Assembly: GCA_902806575.1 (NCBI GenBank)
Contig: CADCXD010000005.1
Location: 868,001 to 932,000 of the forward strand
Length of the DNA stretch: 64,000 nucleotides
Origin: Jackrogersella multiformis
Taxonomy: Eukaryota; Ascomycota; Sordariomycetes; Xylariales; Hypoxylaceae
Direction: 5' to 3'
Shown here: piece by piece, positions 11,874-21,867 of the stretch
How positions within the stretch are numbered: the first letter of the stretch is position 1
Layout: each line of letters begins with the position of its first letter
The notes under the pieces: model-generated
Told to the model about the DNA's origin: nothing
The model's database searches: none
The model's input: only the letters and a program-made list of their open reading frames with translations
Made by a program: the position numbers and the translations under genes

Positions 11874-12420
11874 ATGAGGTTTTCTGTCCTTCTTTTAAAC
11901 TCCGCCCTCCTGGCCACTTCCGCTCTGGCCTGGAGAGGCCCACTTCCACGGGCTGAGCCATCGGGTTCTCCCGCCTCACCCCCTTCTCCTGCACCCACCG
12001 GCGAGCCTCCCTCCCCGGGCGGGTCTAGTCCTCCGCCCGGCACCGCATCCGGTCCTTCGCCAAGCGGCTCTCCAGGCCTTGGTCCAAAGTGTGGCAAGGG
12101 TTATACTTACTGTGGCTACATGCTTACTTCGAGTGGACACAGTATGGATCCCAATCGGAGGATGATTGATCTAAAGGAAATCGGCATTGCTAACAATGTC
12201 AGATTTTGGCTCTACTGATGTCAGCAAGGCCTACTGCAACGGCTTGCAAGAGCTCTGTGCGAACGGCAAGCCTAAGACGGATGTCTCCGAAGCTGTCTTC
12301 GTCTGTATGAATGACCAGCCGTCCAGCGTTGAGCTCTTATGTGCTTGTGGTGGCAAATGCCGCAACGATGCCGAGACTAACTTTATCGCCCATTGCGACA
12401 AGCCTTGCATCAACAACTGA
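11874..12420 (+). CDS. Small cysteine-rich secreted protein (effector-like)
   Basis: The exons are 11874-12141 and 12203-12420, giving 161 residues. The 61-bp intron has a GTATGG donor and a GCTAACAATGTCAG acceptor side. Residues 1 to about 19 (MRFSVLLLNSALLATSALA) are a signal peptide. A Pro/Ser/Gly linker with repeated SPP and PSPG units follows to about residue 70. The C-terminal domain has ten cysteines, opening with CGKGYTYCGYML and including LLCACGGKC and CDKPC. I recognise the CGKGYTYCGY opening from small secreted proteins of plant-associated ascomycetes, none with an established function that I can name. The proline-rich linker could anchor it in, or let it extend through, the cell wall. 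That is inference. Confidence 0.8.
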
Positions 12421-13574
12421 GCACGCTTGTGATGAAAACATGTGCAGATGACGGAGAGTGGGAGTATGTATTGGGGAGGCCTTCATGTGATTAGTGCGAG
12501 CAGAAATCCGTAGTAGTTTCCAATGCCGCTCATTTGTTACATGTATCTGAATTACAATTAGCTCCTCCGTAGCTTTTATACCACCGCCATAGCTCTGGCC
12601 TGTTCCAATGTCCATTTAAGAATAGCAGGATGATGGGAAGGTGTATGCAGAATACGTTACCGCAAAATTGAAGTAATTGTATTATTCCTATGTTCATTCA
12701 CCCATCCATGAACCAATTCCGTTCCAATGTGATCATCGCTTCCCCTTTAACTCAAGCAGCCGAATTTTTTACATCACAAATAGGGGAACCCGACGTCTCA
12801 TTTTCTCTAAGAATATTTATATAAAATTGTCTCCGCGGTAAATTCACTTGCCTTGCCCCATTATCACTTAACCTAGGTACTATCAAATTGTCAAAGCTAA
12901 ATAAAAGCTCATTCACCGAAGGAAAACAATAGACATAACCCGACATATCATGGCTTGTCATACCAAGGACTCCTATTTTAAGAAGCAGACCAATTAGGTT
13001 AGCTATTAATCAATACTGTCCAGTGGCACAGGTAAGATGATCCCTGGTGATGTAGAACTCAGCCTCTAACCTAATAGAATGCAATGTCTAGTTGCTTACC
13101 GTACTTCCGGCCAATCACCACTCGGCGACCTCAATATAATATCTAACGACCACCTGGAGATCTATGCCATTGTTTGCTGCTGACAATGCCCGCAAGTTCG
13201 TGTTTTTTCAAGTGGACCCTCGTAAGGCTCACGACTGCACGATACCTACTCGCAACCTCGAGGAATCATGTAACATGACGATCAGCATCGGATCGATCGC
13301 TACTACGTTGCGCTTTGCGGCTTTGCTTTGCGCCCGCCCGCCGCCACGCAGATTATAATCGATCGTCAAGTGTACCTAGGTAGTTATATATAAAGTTGCG
13401 ATGGTCGCCCGACGATGACAGAGTTAGAAAATACATAATCACCATACATCTTAGAAAAGACTTTAATACCTAATACATTATACAAGTATATCAATCCCTA
13501 ATAACAGCCTACATTATTACTAATACCTAATCCTTACTCATTACCCACCTCATCATCTCATCCATAAAAAAATA
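12421..13574. other. AT-rich intergenic region
   Basis: No gene seen. A TACCTAGGTAG motif lies near 13373. A TATATATAAAG at about 13384-13394 lies about 180 bp ahead of the next gene and may belong to its promoter. Confidence 0.5.
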
Positions 13575-14237
13575 ATGCTTACCTCACTCCTCACAACACT
13601 CACCCTCCTCGCCCTGACAATCGCCACCCCAGTCCCGCAGACTCCCCCGCAACTCTCCAGAGCCAAAGCGTACCAGCTGCAAATCCAGCTCCTGGACCCG
13701 ACGAGGGACCTCGACCCGCCGATCGCCGGACACTACCTGTCGGGGGTGCACGTGGGCGCGGGCCTCAACGTCGCGGTGGCCAGCGCGCGCAACCCGCCCG
13801 ACGCCACCAACCCGCCCTTCTACAGCAACGGCACCGCCGCCCTCGGGTACGCCGACGTGCTGACTGACCTCGGCACCTCGTTCCCCTGGGGCTTCAAGGT
13901 GCAGGGCCGCGACGGCGAAGACCCCGCGTACCCCGGCGAGCACGGCGCCGAGATCGACGGGGGTGCCGGCTCCGACGGGCTCGGCCTGGTGACGGCGGGA
14001 GGGAGCGTGGTGCTGGGCGGGCTGGCGCCCGGGTACTATGCTGTGTGCGACCGCTTTGTCGGCGCTGCGAGGGCGGATTTGCCTGTCGTTAGGTACGTGT
14101 ACGAGGGCGAGGGCTTGCCGGATGGATGCGCGGCTGTGGCGCTTGTCCCGCTGTGCGCTGCGCTGCCTGACTTGCCGGCTGGGTCTGACTGGACGCATGA
14201 TTTCGTGCAGGAGGTCGATTGCTTTGGTTCCGTCTAA
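13575..14237 (+). CDS. Secreted DUF7907-like protein
   Basis: A single exon of 220 residues. Residues 1 to about 18 (MLTSLLTTLTLLALTIATP) form a signal peptide. The mature protein matches the pattern I know from fungal DUF7907 proteins: a YLSGVHVGAGLN block, an FYSNGTAA stretch, LGTSFPWGFKV, then DGLGLVTAGG and a late YYAVCDRF. It has four cysteines, all in the C-terminal third, probably as disulfides. The function of the family is unknown. The gene is very GC-rich compared with its AT-rich surroundings. It lies between two other small secreted-protein genes on the same strand. Confidence 0.75.
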   Translation: MLTSLLTTLTLLALTIATPVPQTPPQLSRAKAYQLQIQLLDPTRDLDPPIAGHYLSGVHVGAGLNVAVASARNPPDATNPPFYSNGTAALGYADVLTDLGTSFPWGFKVQGRDGEDPAYPGEHGAEIDGGAGSDGLGLVTAGGSVVLGGLAPGYYAVCDRFVGAARADLPVVRYVYEGEGLPDGCAAVALVPLCAALPDLPAGSDWTHDFVQEVDCFGSV

Positions 14238-16423
14238 AGGGCTGGGTAAGGGGGCGTGAGAGGGGAGTGTTAGTTGGCTGCCGAGAGCGAAGGGAAGGAA
14301 AGGAGAAGGGGAAGTTGGAGGGTGGATACTTATTGGTAACTAATGGCAATGTGATGAGATGAAATATGGAAGGAGAGGATACGGAGAGAAGCAAACTGCC
14401 CTGGGTGGAAAATATTCCGCATTTCGGGAGTTAGGGGACCTAGCATCCTATGGACATGGCACATGAGCTTATGATATTATACGACTAGATCTCGCTCTAT
14501 CTACATGCGCAATGTAGAAGATAGAAGATAATACGAAAGAATGAATGCTACTATACATGATGTTAAGTGATGCTAGGAAATTACCTAGGTACCTAGTATG
14601 AATTGGCTCTGAGTTTAAAATGATATAAGCAAAGGCAGCGTAGGATAAGCTTTAAGTATTCATACTCGAAATGTCCTTGAAAACCACACTAGTATTTCCC
14701 TGTGATGTCTTAGAGTATTACCAAGGCGATCAACAAGATAATCGAAACCGAGTATCGAGAATTTCCAGCTTATTTGAGGAGATCCGGGGATTTCTTTACG
14801 TTGGTCATTATCCGAAATAGGGGAAAGTACCCCTGGCCTGTCTGACCCCTTAGAACCCCGATTACCTACCTAGGTAGGTACTCTCAAATGGTATGGTTAG
14901 TCGATAGGGGTCGCGCTTATATATAGTATAACAAGGAGTATCTGGCTACCCATATTTCGATGTGGCTCGGCAGTTCCATCTATTAGGGAATTGGTCGCCC
15001 AAGGATTTGGATATTACCTAGGTAATTATCAACTGTTAACCTAATCGAAAGCGACCTTAATCATGACTGCCAGACTATAAATACCTAGGTACCGGTATGT
15101 GACGCTCAACTCAAATCAACTAAAAGCTATATTTATCTTGTTAAGACATCTGCATTACTTAAGCCCTCTCTAAACAACATTAATACATAGAGAAGAGCTT
15201 ATAATTAATAAGCGAGTAACACCCAATCTTACTTATACGATACAACTGCTGTTCGTTTTAGTTAGTCCTTCTTAAGTTCTCCTTTATTCTCTATGTTATT
15301 TGAGTAGAGTGTGGAAGTGTCAGCTAGCCTCGACTTTGATATTTGTCTGGTTAATACGGAGGGAGCTCTTGTTTTCATTTAGTTAGCTGATGTCAGCCTG
15401 CAGACTCCATGACAACAAAAGAGAGATTTAATCCAGCCCTACCGCTTTAAACTGATCATAAAAGTAGCTTTTATTACTCTCTTTAGTGATATATGCTCTG
15501 TTACCGTTTGACTAGATCTCATTGTGAACTGTACGGAGTGGCTTTAGAGTTTAAACCCCTGAGGACGAAATAAAACCTAGGATTTTTAGGATTTTTAATT
15601 TAAGTAGGACTTGCTGACGCCATTTTGCGTATAATAAGTCTGCTATGCTAACCTCATCCAGCCGAACCTTTAATTGGTGACAAGTTTTGTTACTAGAGGG
15701 TAGACGTTACATGGCAAATGTCCATATGTACCCCTATGTTATTACAAGTTATTGTTCGCTATGAATGTTCGTAGGTAGTTATGACTAGAAATATGATGGC
15801 TCGAGTTAATTCTAAGTGTAGTTATAATTGTTCCAGAATAACTAAATATGATAACTGCCTCGACCGGGTCTATAATATGAGATGTGTTGTAATAAGCGCA
15901 GGTTATGAGTGTTATTCTTGTTATACCACCTAGGTAAAGGTTAAGTTACTATTAGAGGTCCGTAGATTTACACATATACCCCCTTAGATACAGAGTGTAT
16001 GGGATCTTCCAGCCACCCAATATTCCAATAAGATGTACCCAGGTTAGGTGATAGAGTTTCTCGTATTTATTTCCTAAAAATCTATAGATGATTTCCAAAT
16101 CACAATCGCACCCATCGGGAAGCATGGCTGACCGCTTTATGATTTTCTGGGTTTGAATGGTCGATACATGTGCAGTGGGCAAATGACGATATCTCATTAC
16201 AATCCGCGTTATGCAATACAGCACATATTCCTGTGCTGACCTCCGCAATTCATATATTGGATGGTAGTCGGCACGATATCAGTGACAACAGTAATATAAA
16301 TAGCAAGGGCGTCGCCTTTTTCATCTATAGGATCACACCATTCTTTATCTCAGACACGATATCAAGAACCAGAAACGACTCTGAATTTCTCTTAACTATA
16401 AAGTTCCAACGAAATCCTCAATC
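14238..16423. other. Long AT-rich intergenic region
   Basis: 2.2 kb with no supported gene. ACCTAGGT-core palindromes lie near 14582, 14866, 15014, 15084 and 15928, the densest run in the left half of the window. No long terminal repeats or transposase-like frames were found. Confidence 0.5.
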
Positions 16424-17040
16424 ATGCAATTCTCCACGCTTGCTATTGTTGCCTTACTCTCTGGCGTTGGTCTTGCCGGAAGGGAATCGGTTCACATGGT
16501 TAACTGCCAGACCTACAAAGCTCTTGATGTAAGTCCATATGGGTATCTCCTACTGTCAATATATTGTCGATTTACGTTGCTAAAATATCCCTAAACTATA
16601 CAGTATTATGCGGAGGACGCCGACTCCGTTCATTTCCCGGGAAGCGACAATGAATGTGTTATAAGCAGCTTTGCCGAGGGTGGCTCTAAGAGCTGCAAGT
16701 TTGGCACTGGTGTTGTTTTCTCCTGGACCCTCTCGTCGGGAGCCCCCTCATCTCGCAACGGAGCCAAGATTGGGTAAGTGTAATCTACTCTAGTTAACTC
16801 ATTAGCAAAGTATACCTAGCCAAGCACGGGAAAAGTTACTGACAATTTGGTCGGTGAAATAGAACTGGTAGCAACGGCTTCCGCAACTTCAACTGCTTCC
16901 ATGACAACAACCGTGCTCTTTACACCAATGGAAATGGCCACCGGTGCACCAGCACTTACGTGTGCTTCAATGTAAGCTCTCCCCATATCAACCTTAACAT
17001 TTCTACCTATATCCGCTAACAAGTTTGATTTTAGGATTAG
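16424..17040 (+). CDS. Small secreted protein with six cysteines, four exons
   Basis: The exons are 16424-16528, 16604-16773, 16863-16971 and 17035-17040. The last encodes only Asp and the stop. The product is 129 residues. The signal peptide is MQFSTLAIVALLSGVGLAG. The mature domain has six cysteines in contexts such as MVNCQTYKALD, DNECVISS, KSCKFGTG, FNCFHDNN, RCTS and YVCFND, plus Ser/Gly/Asn-rich stretches. The even cysteine count suggests three disulfides. I do not recognise the family. Each intron has a good GT donor and the last has GCTAAC before its TAG. The six-nucleotide terminal exon is unusual. Reading on from exon 3 without splicing would give a slightly different C-terminus, so the end should be confirmed with RNA. 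Confidence 0.72.
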
Positions 17041-17748
17041 AGATTTACACCTAAGAGCTACGCGTCAGACTCTCGATTTAACCAATCATAATTTCTGGTT
17101 CGACTTACTTTCTAGTAAGATATGTGATAGTGATAGGCCTTGGGGTTTACTTTACACCAACTCATTAGCTTTTTTCATTTAGCTGTTCAGATGTTTATAG
17201 TATCACGGGTAGAAAAGGATGCTATAAATACGTTTAGGCTTAAGTAGCACATTGGTCTTACACACGTTATACAGTTTATGCTAAGGTCAACTAAAAGGGG
17301 CAACTAACATATAACTATATCATTAAAGTAAATAATATTCTAAGGTTTGTTTGGGTCCAAATCAAAGTTACACTTTTTGTTTGGTTTGAGTGGGGTATAC
17401 GTACATAATATTATGAGGGTGGAGATACCCATATAATATATCCATCTTGCTTTACAAGCTGGGGAGTTTGGGTGTTTTTTGGCCTACTGTATGGCGATCA
17501 TTTTTTACCTAGCAGCCTAGCCACTTGGAATACCGGCTTAATTTTAGCTTATATTTTCGGCCGATCCATTGGCTACCATTTGGGAGCTTTCTTACATCTT
17601 CATTCGACATTTTAAAGGTCGACGACGTGATTCGCGATACCTTCATAGTAAAAAATGAACGCTGACGATAATATCAACTTTTACCCCTAGCTTTCTCCAT
17701 TTTTACTGCTCAGTAAGTTAAATCGAATCTTTAAAATTGCTACCGATA
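17041..17748. other. AT-rich spacer left of the MITE
   Basis: No gene or repeat recognised in these 700 bp. It has the same low-GC character as the MITE flanks on the other side. Confidence 0.4.
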
Positions 17749-17926
17749 ACCCTTTCAAAAGTTTCTTCCATATAAGGGTTGCTGCCAGCTGTCTCATATG
17801 GCTGTGCCAGCTGACGGGACTAATAAATCAGGTGAGACTAACAGCTGAGCGAGGTTTTTGCCAGCTGTTACTAGGCATTACCATCTGGTGACAGGGGCTC
17901 CCTATGGAAGAAACTTTTGAAAGGGT
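17749..17926. mobile_element. MITE with 24-bp terminal inverted repeats and TA target duplication
   Basis: A 178-bp element begins ACCCTTTCAAAAGTTTCTTC and ends with the perfect 24-bp inverse (17749-17772 and 17903-17926). TA lies directly outside both ends (17747-17748 and 17927-17928). That is the target-site signature of the Tc1/mariner superfamily. There is no coding capacity. The interior carries several CCAGCTG units. It is a non-autonomous element needing a transposase from elsewhere. The uneroded repeats suggest recent movement. Confidence 0.88.
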
Positions 17927-18215
17927 TAACCGTAAATAAATTCGTGATTTTCTGTATTTGATTTGTTCGCGTTGTTGGATTCCCTAACATTCATTAATTT
18001 AGTATAATTTGAAATCCTGGAATCTCACTTCAATTACGGATTTATATGACACCGGAAATCAATTTAATAGACATGTGATATCAGTGTACATATTAGGTTA
18101 GCCAACATATCTCGCTACAGTTTTCCCACGCGAACAAAACCAACCCCTTTTACCACCACTATTTCCAACACTGAACCAGCTCGTTTACCAGAGTATTTCT
18201 TTGAGACTAGAATGC
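17927..18215. other. Spacer between the MITE and the 18.2 kb gene
   Basis: AT-rich. It probably carries the 3' end of the minus-strand gene. No other feature seen. Confidence 0.4.
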
Positions 18216-19070
18216 TCAAATGGAGCTCTCAGTCTCTTCGCTCTGAGATCCCCTCTCCTCTCTGACGTCGTCGTCCGAATGCGACGAGGGATACCAGTCA
18301 GTTTTCGATAAATAATGTTCAAAGGACCTGTATCCACGATAGATAACTGGTTCCGAAAGCGATACTCTCTCTTCAAAAGATGTCGCATCGGATATAATCG
18401 ATACAGATCTGTTATCAACTGTAGAAAACTGATCTGCTGTTGCAGGAAGCCAGTCAATCCAATCTGTTATCGTGTGTAAAAAAGGGTTAGATGGATAATT
18501 TTTTGCGCAGAAGGTGTTCCATATCTCTTCACCCACTTCACCCATCCCTTGGTCAAGCCACCACTGTAAGCCTTTGAGCTCAGAATCTAAAGGGGGGTTG
18601 GGACCCAGAGCATCCGTTGCGGTAGGTTCAGGGGCCTCTACCCATCGAGAGCCGCTCAACATATAGCGTTTTTTAATGTCAAATTCAGAAGGGAAGGCCT
18701 GTACAATTTCGTCGTAGGGCCTTTGGTGAAGCTGCTTAGCGAGATCGCTGCGGTGGAGTTGGTTGTACTCCAGCGCGACGAGTAAGTCATCCTCGTTGAA
18801 ATCCTTAGCCTTCCTCGCCATAGATCTACAACAATCATCACAACTAGTCCAGTACACACGCTCACACCGCGTGTACCCTGGGTCAAAATCTGGACACGCA
18901 TGTCCACAGGCTATTGGTGGACGAGTTGATCCGTCGTTATCAACTTGCTCAAAGTTGCGGGCAAAGACTGCCTTATTGCAGAGTACCATTATTAGGCATG
19001 CTTTAAGTGTAAATGGGAGAGCGTGCACTTCCTCCCTACAACATATTTCTAACGTCAACCAATTACACAT
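18216..19070 (-). CDS. Hypothetical protein with a Cys/His cluster
   Basis: A single open frame of 284 residues. The N-terminal third has a Cys-rich cluster: CGHACPDFDPGYTRC, then CDDCC, which could bind a metal. The centre is acidic and rich in aromatics (LKGLQWWLDQGMGEVGEEIW and TDWIDWLP). The C-terminus is a Ser/Glu/Asp tail (HSDDDVREERGSQSEETES). I do not recognise a family. The first ~25 residues may not be real: an in-frame ATG (MVLCNKAVFARNFEQ) follows shortly, and a 5' intron is possible. The gene sits alone in an AT-rich region beside the MITE. Composition and length argue for a genuine gene, but it could be an orphan. Confidence 0.55.
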   Translation of the reverse strand: MCNWLTLEICCREEVHALPFTLKACLIMVLCNKAVFARNFEQVDNDGSTRPPIACGHACPDFDPGYTRCERVYWTSCDDCCRSMARKAKDFNEDDLLVALEYNQLHRSDLAKQLHQRPYDEIVQAFPSEFDIKKRYMLSGSRWVEAPEPTATDALGPNPPLDSELKGLQWWLDQGMGEVGEEIWNTFCAKNYPSNPFLHTITDWIDWLPATADQFSTVDNRSVSIISDATSFEERVSLSEPVIYRGYRSFEHYLSKTDWYPSSHSDDDVREERGSQSEETESSI

Positions 19071-21867
19071 GTTGTTTGTTCTCTGGACTTCTCCAGAAAG
19101 ATACTAGCTAATACCAGGGGGCAAGGAAGCAGAAAGGCAGAGACAGTACTCTTCCTTTCTCTCTTAAAACAAGAGAATCTTACATAGCTCTGTTATACGT
19201 CATGATGTTATCGGCGACTATATATATAAAGTATAAATGTTGGACTCACTATAGCAAGCTGATTGTGCAAGAATTATCATCTTGATTGAATATGATAACT
19301 ATGTAGCTACCCGCGTATTTCTTTGTATAATATATACATAATATATCAAAAATGAATGCTTATTGTTATATAGTTAAGTAGACAAAGGATTGCGTTACGA
19401 ATCATACATGTTACTTTTAAAGTTGTATAATTGTCACAAGGAATCCCGTCATTATATCTTACTGAAGGAAGCTCATGTTTTAGCCTGACACGGAGTTTGG
19501 TATTTATTTTAATTCGTCCTTTATTATATGTTACCTCCTCTTGGTAAAAGAAATATAATATATTAATAACAACATAGAACAACCACTAATTCCTAATTAG
19601 ATAGGACGGACTAGATGTTCTCTATGTTTCCAACCTTTATGAATATAGATATCAACATGCTAAGTTAAAGTTATCTCCCCAAAGCGAATGACCATAGCGA
19701 AGCATTCTTCTCATACTTACCTACTTACCTTAATAAGATTTGATAATAACCTTCCATTATGACTAGGTAGGTAGCCTTGAAGTGGTTAAGACAGCTTCTA
19801 CAAGTTGGCCAACCCATCTTCTCGAATTATGAACTTAGAGCCTTGGTAGGTCCTCAGGTGCCGAATAGCACTTAATAACCCCTGATTACCTAACCTTAGT
19901 AAGCGAACTTCCTTGTTTAGTATTGTGCAACCCCTATTATATCGGGGTTACCGCTATAAGTATGTACCAAAGTCTATGATACTAAAGATATGTACCTAGT
20001 TTTACAATTCTTCATTCTGGAGAGACTATGGATAGAAGCCTAGTTTTCAATATTGAATGAGTTAGATAATCTTAGGTTAGTCGCACAGAATCCCGGAGAA
20101 CACGGGCGGACGGCCGGGAATTTTCTTGGCTCGGGGGCGACCCAAAGCTCTCATTGGCTTGTTCCGAAACTATAACATGTGATTGGTCAGATTCGTAATT
20201 ACTAGCGGCGTAGGCGCAAGGGTATCATAAGCTTCTGTGATCGTAATAATGTAAATAACTACACTGGGCGACTTGGAACTTTAGTAAGTAGAAGGTATGG
20301 TTGGCATTGTGTGTTTTATAAAAGTCCTAAGTGGCGCCCCTAACTCTCTGCGAAAGAAACCTCACCTTTCAAACTTATTAATATCCGATGGCAGTGGGTG
20401 TCTTGTAGCATAGTAGGATGCACGATAAGGCTTCGGATGACCCGGCATTACTTCCTTAAACAACACGCGCACATCTAGTGGTATCGTAACTGATTGTTGT
20501 TGGAACAGCTGGCCATGGATGCGGTTGAGCTACGATACCAGCCTGCTACTCTTGGGTGCAGAAAACGACCCCTTCGCCTGCGCCCATGATAATCCAGCTA
20601 CCTGAGCCAACTTTAACAGAGGAAGATGATGGCTAGTAATGCATGTCTTCGAGGTCCTCGAGTGTTAGGCATGCGTAGCCCTGAAGCTGTTACGCCCGCT
20701 TAGTATATCTTATTTCTAATAGGCGCTTGATAATTCCAATTGTCGTACGGGATCTTGATAGGGTCAAGACTCAAGGTAGTAGTGTTTTGTATTTTGAAGT
20801 TAAGATTCTCGAGAAAGAGCACAAGAGATAACTGTTGGTTGTTTGAGAGTGTGGCTTTGCGACTCTGTGGCTAAGACCATTTGCATCTGAAATGAAAGGG
20901 CATATGTCTAAGGATGTATAAAAGAGTACTGGGCCTATCAGTACGGGCTGATAATGAGGGTAGTTTTAGGTAGTAGTACATGAGCAGTACATCGTACAGC
21001 ATCGTGACATTCCTTATTGGCTCTGCTCTTCTTTTATTGGTGCCCGCAATTCCAAGGTTCCCCGCATGTATTATTAGTACCATGGGACATGTCCCACTTT
21101 CCGGAAAGGGATATCATTTGCGGGTCTACGTATCATCGTCTTTCCGGAGTTCGCCTCGCCTCTCATAAATGGCCCAGACAGTTGAGATTCTAAACTTGCG
21201 TCACCTTTGTCCTACACTCCTGACGACTTACCAGCTTAGGCAGAATCAACGCGCCCACGCTCTCCTATTAACATACCTGGCACCTGGCACCGTGCCATGC
21301 GAATGTGATTTGGACAGTCCCCATCGGCTATATTTCTACACCAGATCCAGATTAAAAGACTCCCGACTCCTTGATTGGAGCGGCTGGTTTCGCCAATATC
21401 CATATGGATGCCCAGATGATCCAAGTTGTTAGGTGTTAGGTTATCTACTGCAGGCATCCAGGGCCCGGCTCGTCCTTCAAGAAGCGGGGATGGGAATGGG
21501 AGAATGGTAGTAGTGTGTAGGGGATAGTGGAGAGTGTGTGAAAGGGATAGTCGAAGCGCGTCAACCATTCATTTCACATTGTGTCGAACCTGACATTTTC
21601 CATTTTTCATTCTACCTTTTACTTTTTTTTATCTGCCCCCTTCTCTCCCCTCATCTCTGCGGCTCTCCTCGTTCTATGAATGTTGTATCGTTCCACCTCT
21701 TCCGCCCCTTACCTCATTCCAACATTCTCCTTTCTCCCCCGTAATGCCTGGGAGGTTATCTCGGGAGTCTGCTGTGAGGTATCACGAATGACAGACGACG
21801 AGTGACGCATGACAAATGAAGATTTAACCCTTCTTTGCATTACAGACGGTTGTTGTGTCTTGTCAAT
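19071..21867. other. Long intergenic region upstream of the transhydrogenase gene
   Basis: 2.8 kb with no supported gene. Short frames near 20980-21430 have no protein-like features. A pyrimidine-rich stretch (about 21598-21735), typical of promoters and leaders of highly expressed fungal genes, lies 130-270 bp before the transhydrogenase start. Confidence 0.5.

Noticed and set aside
19775..19850. tRNA-like A-box (AGTGGTTAAGACAGC)
   Set aside because: There is no matching B-box GGTTCGANNCC at the right distance, and the ends do not pair into an acceptor stem.
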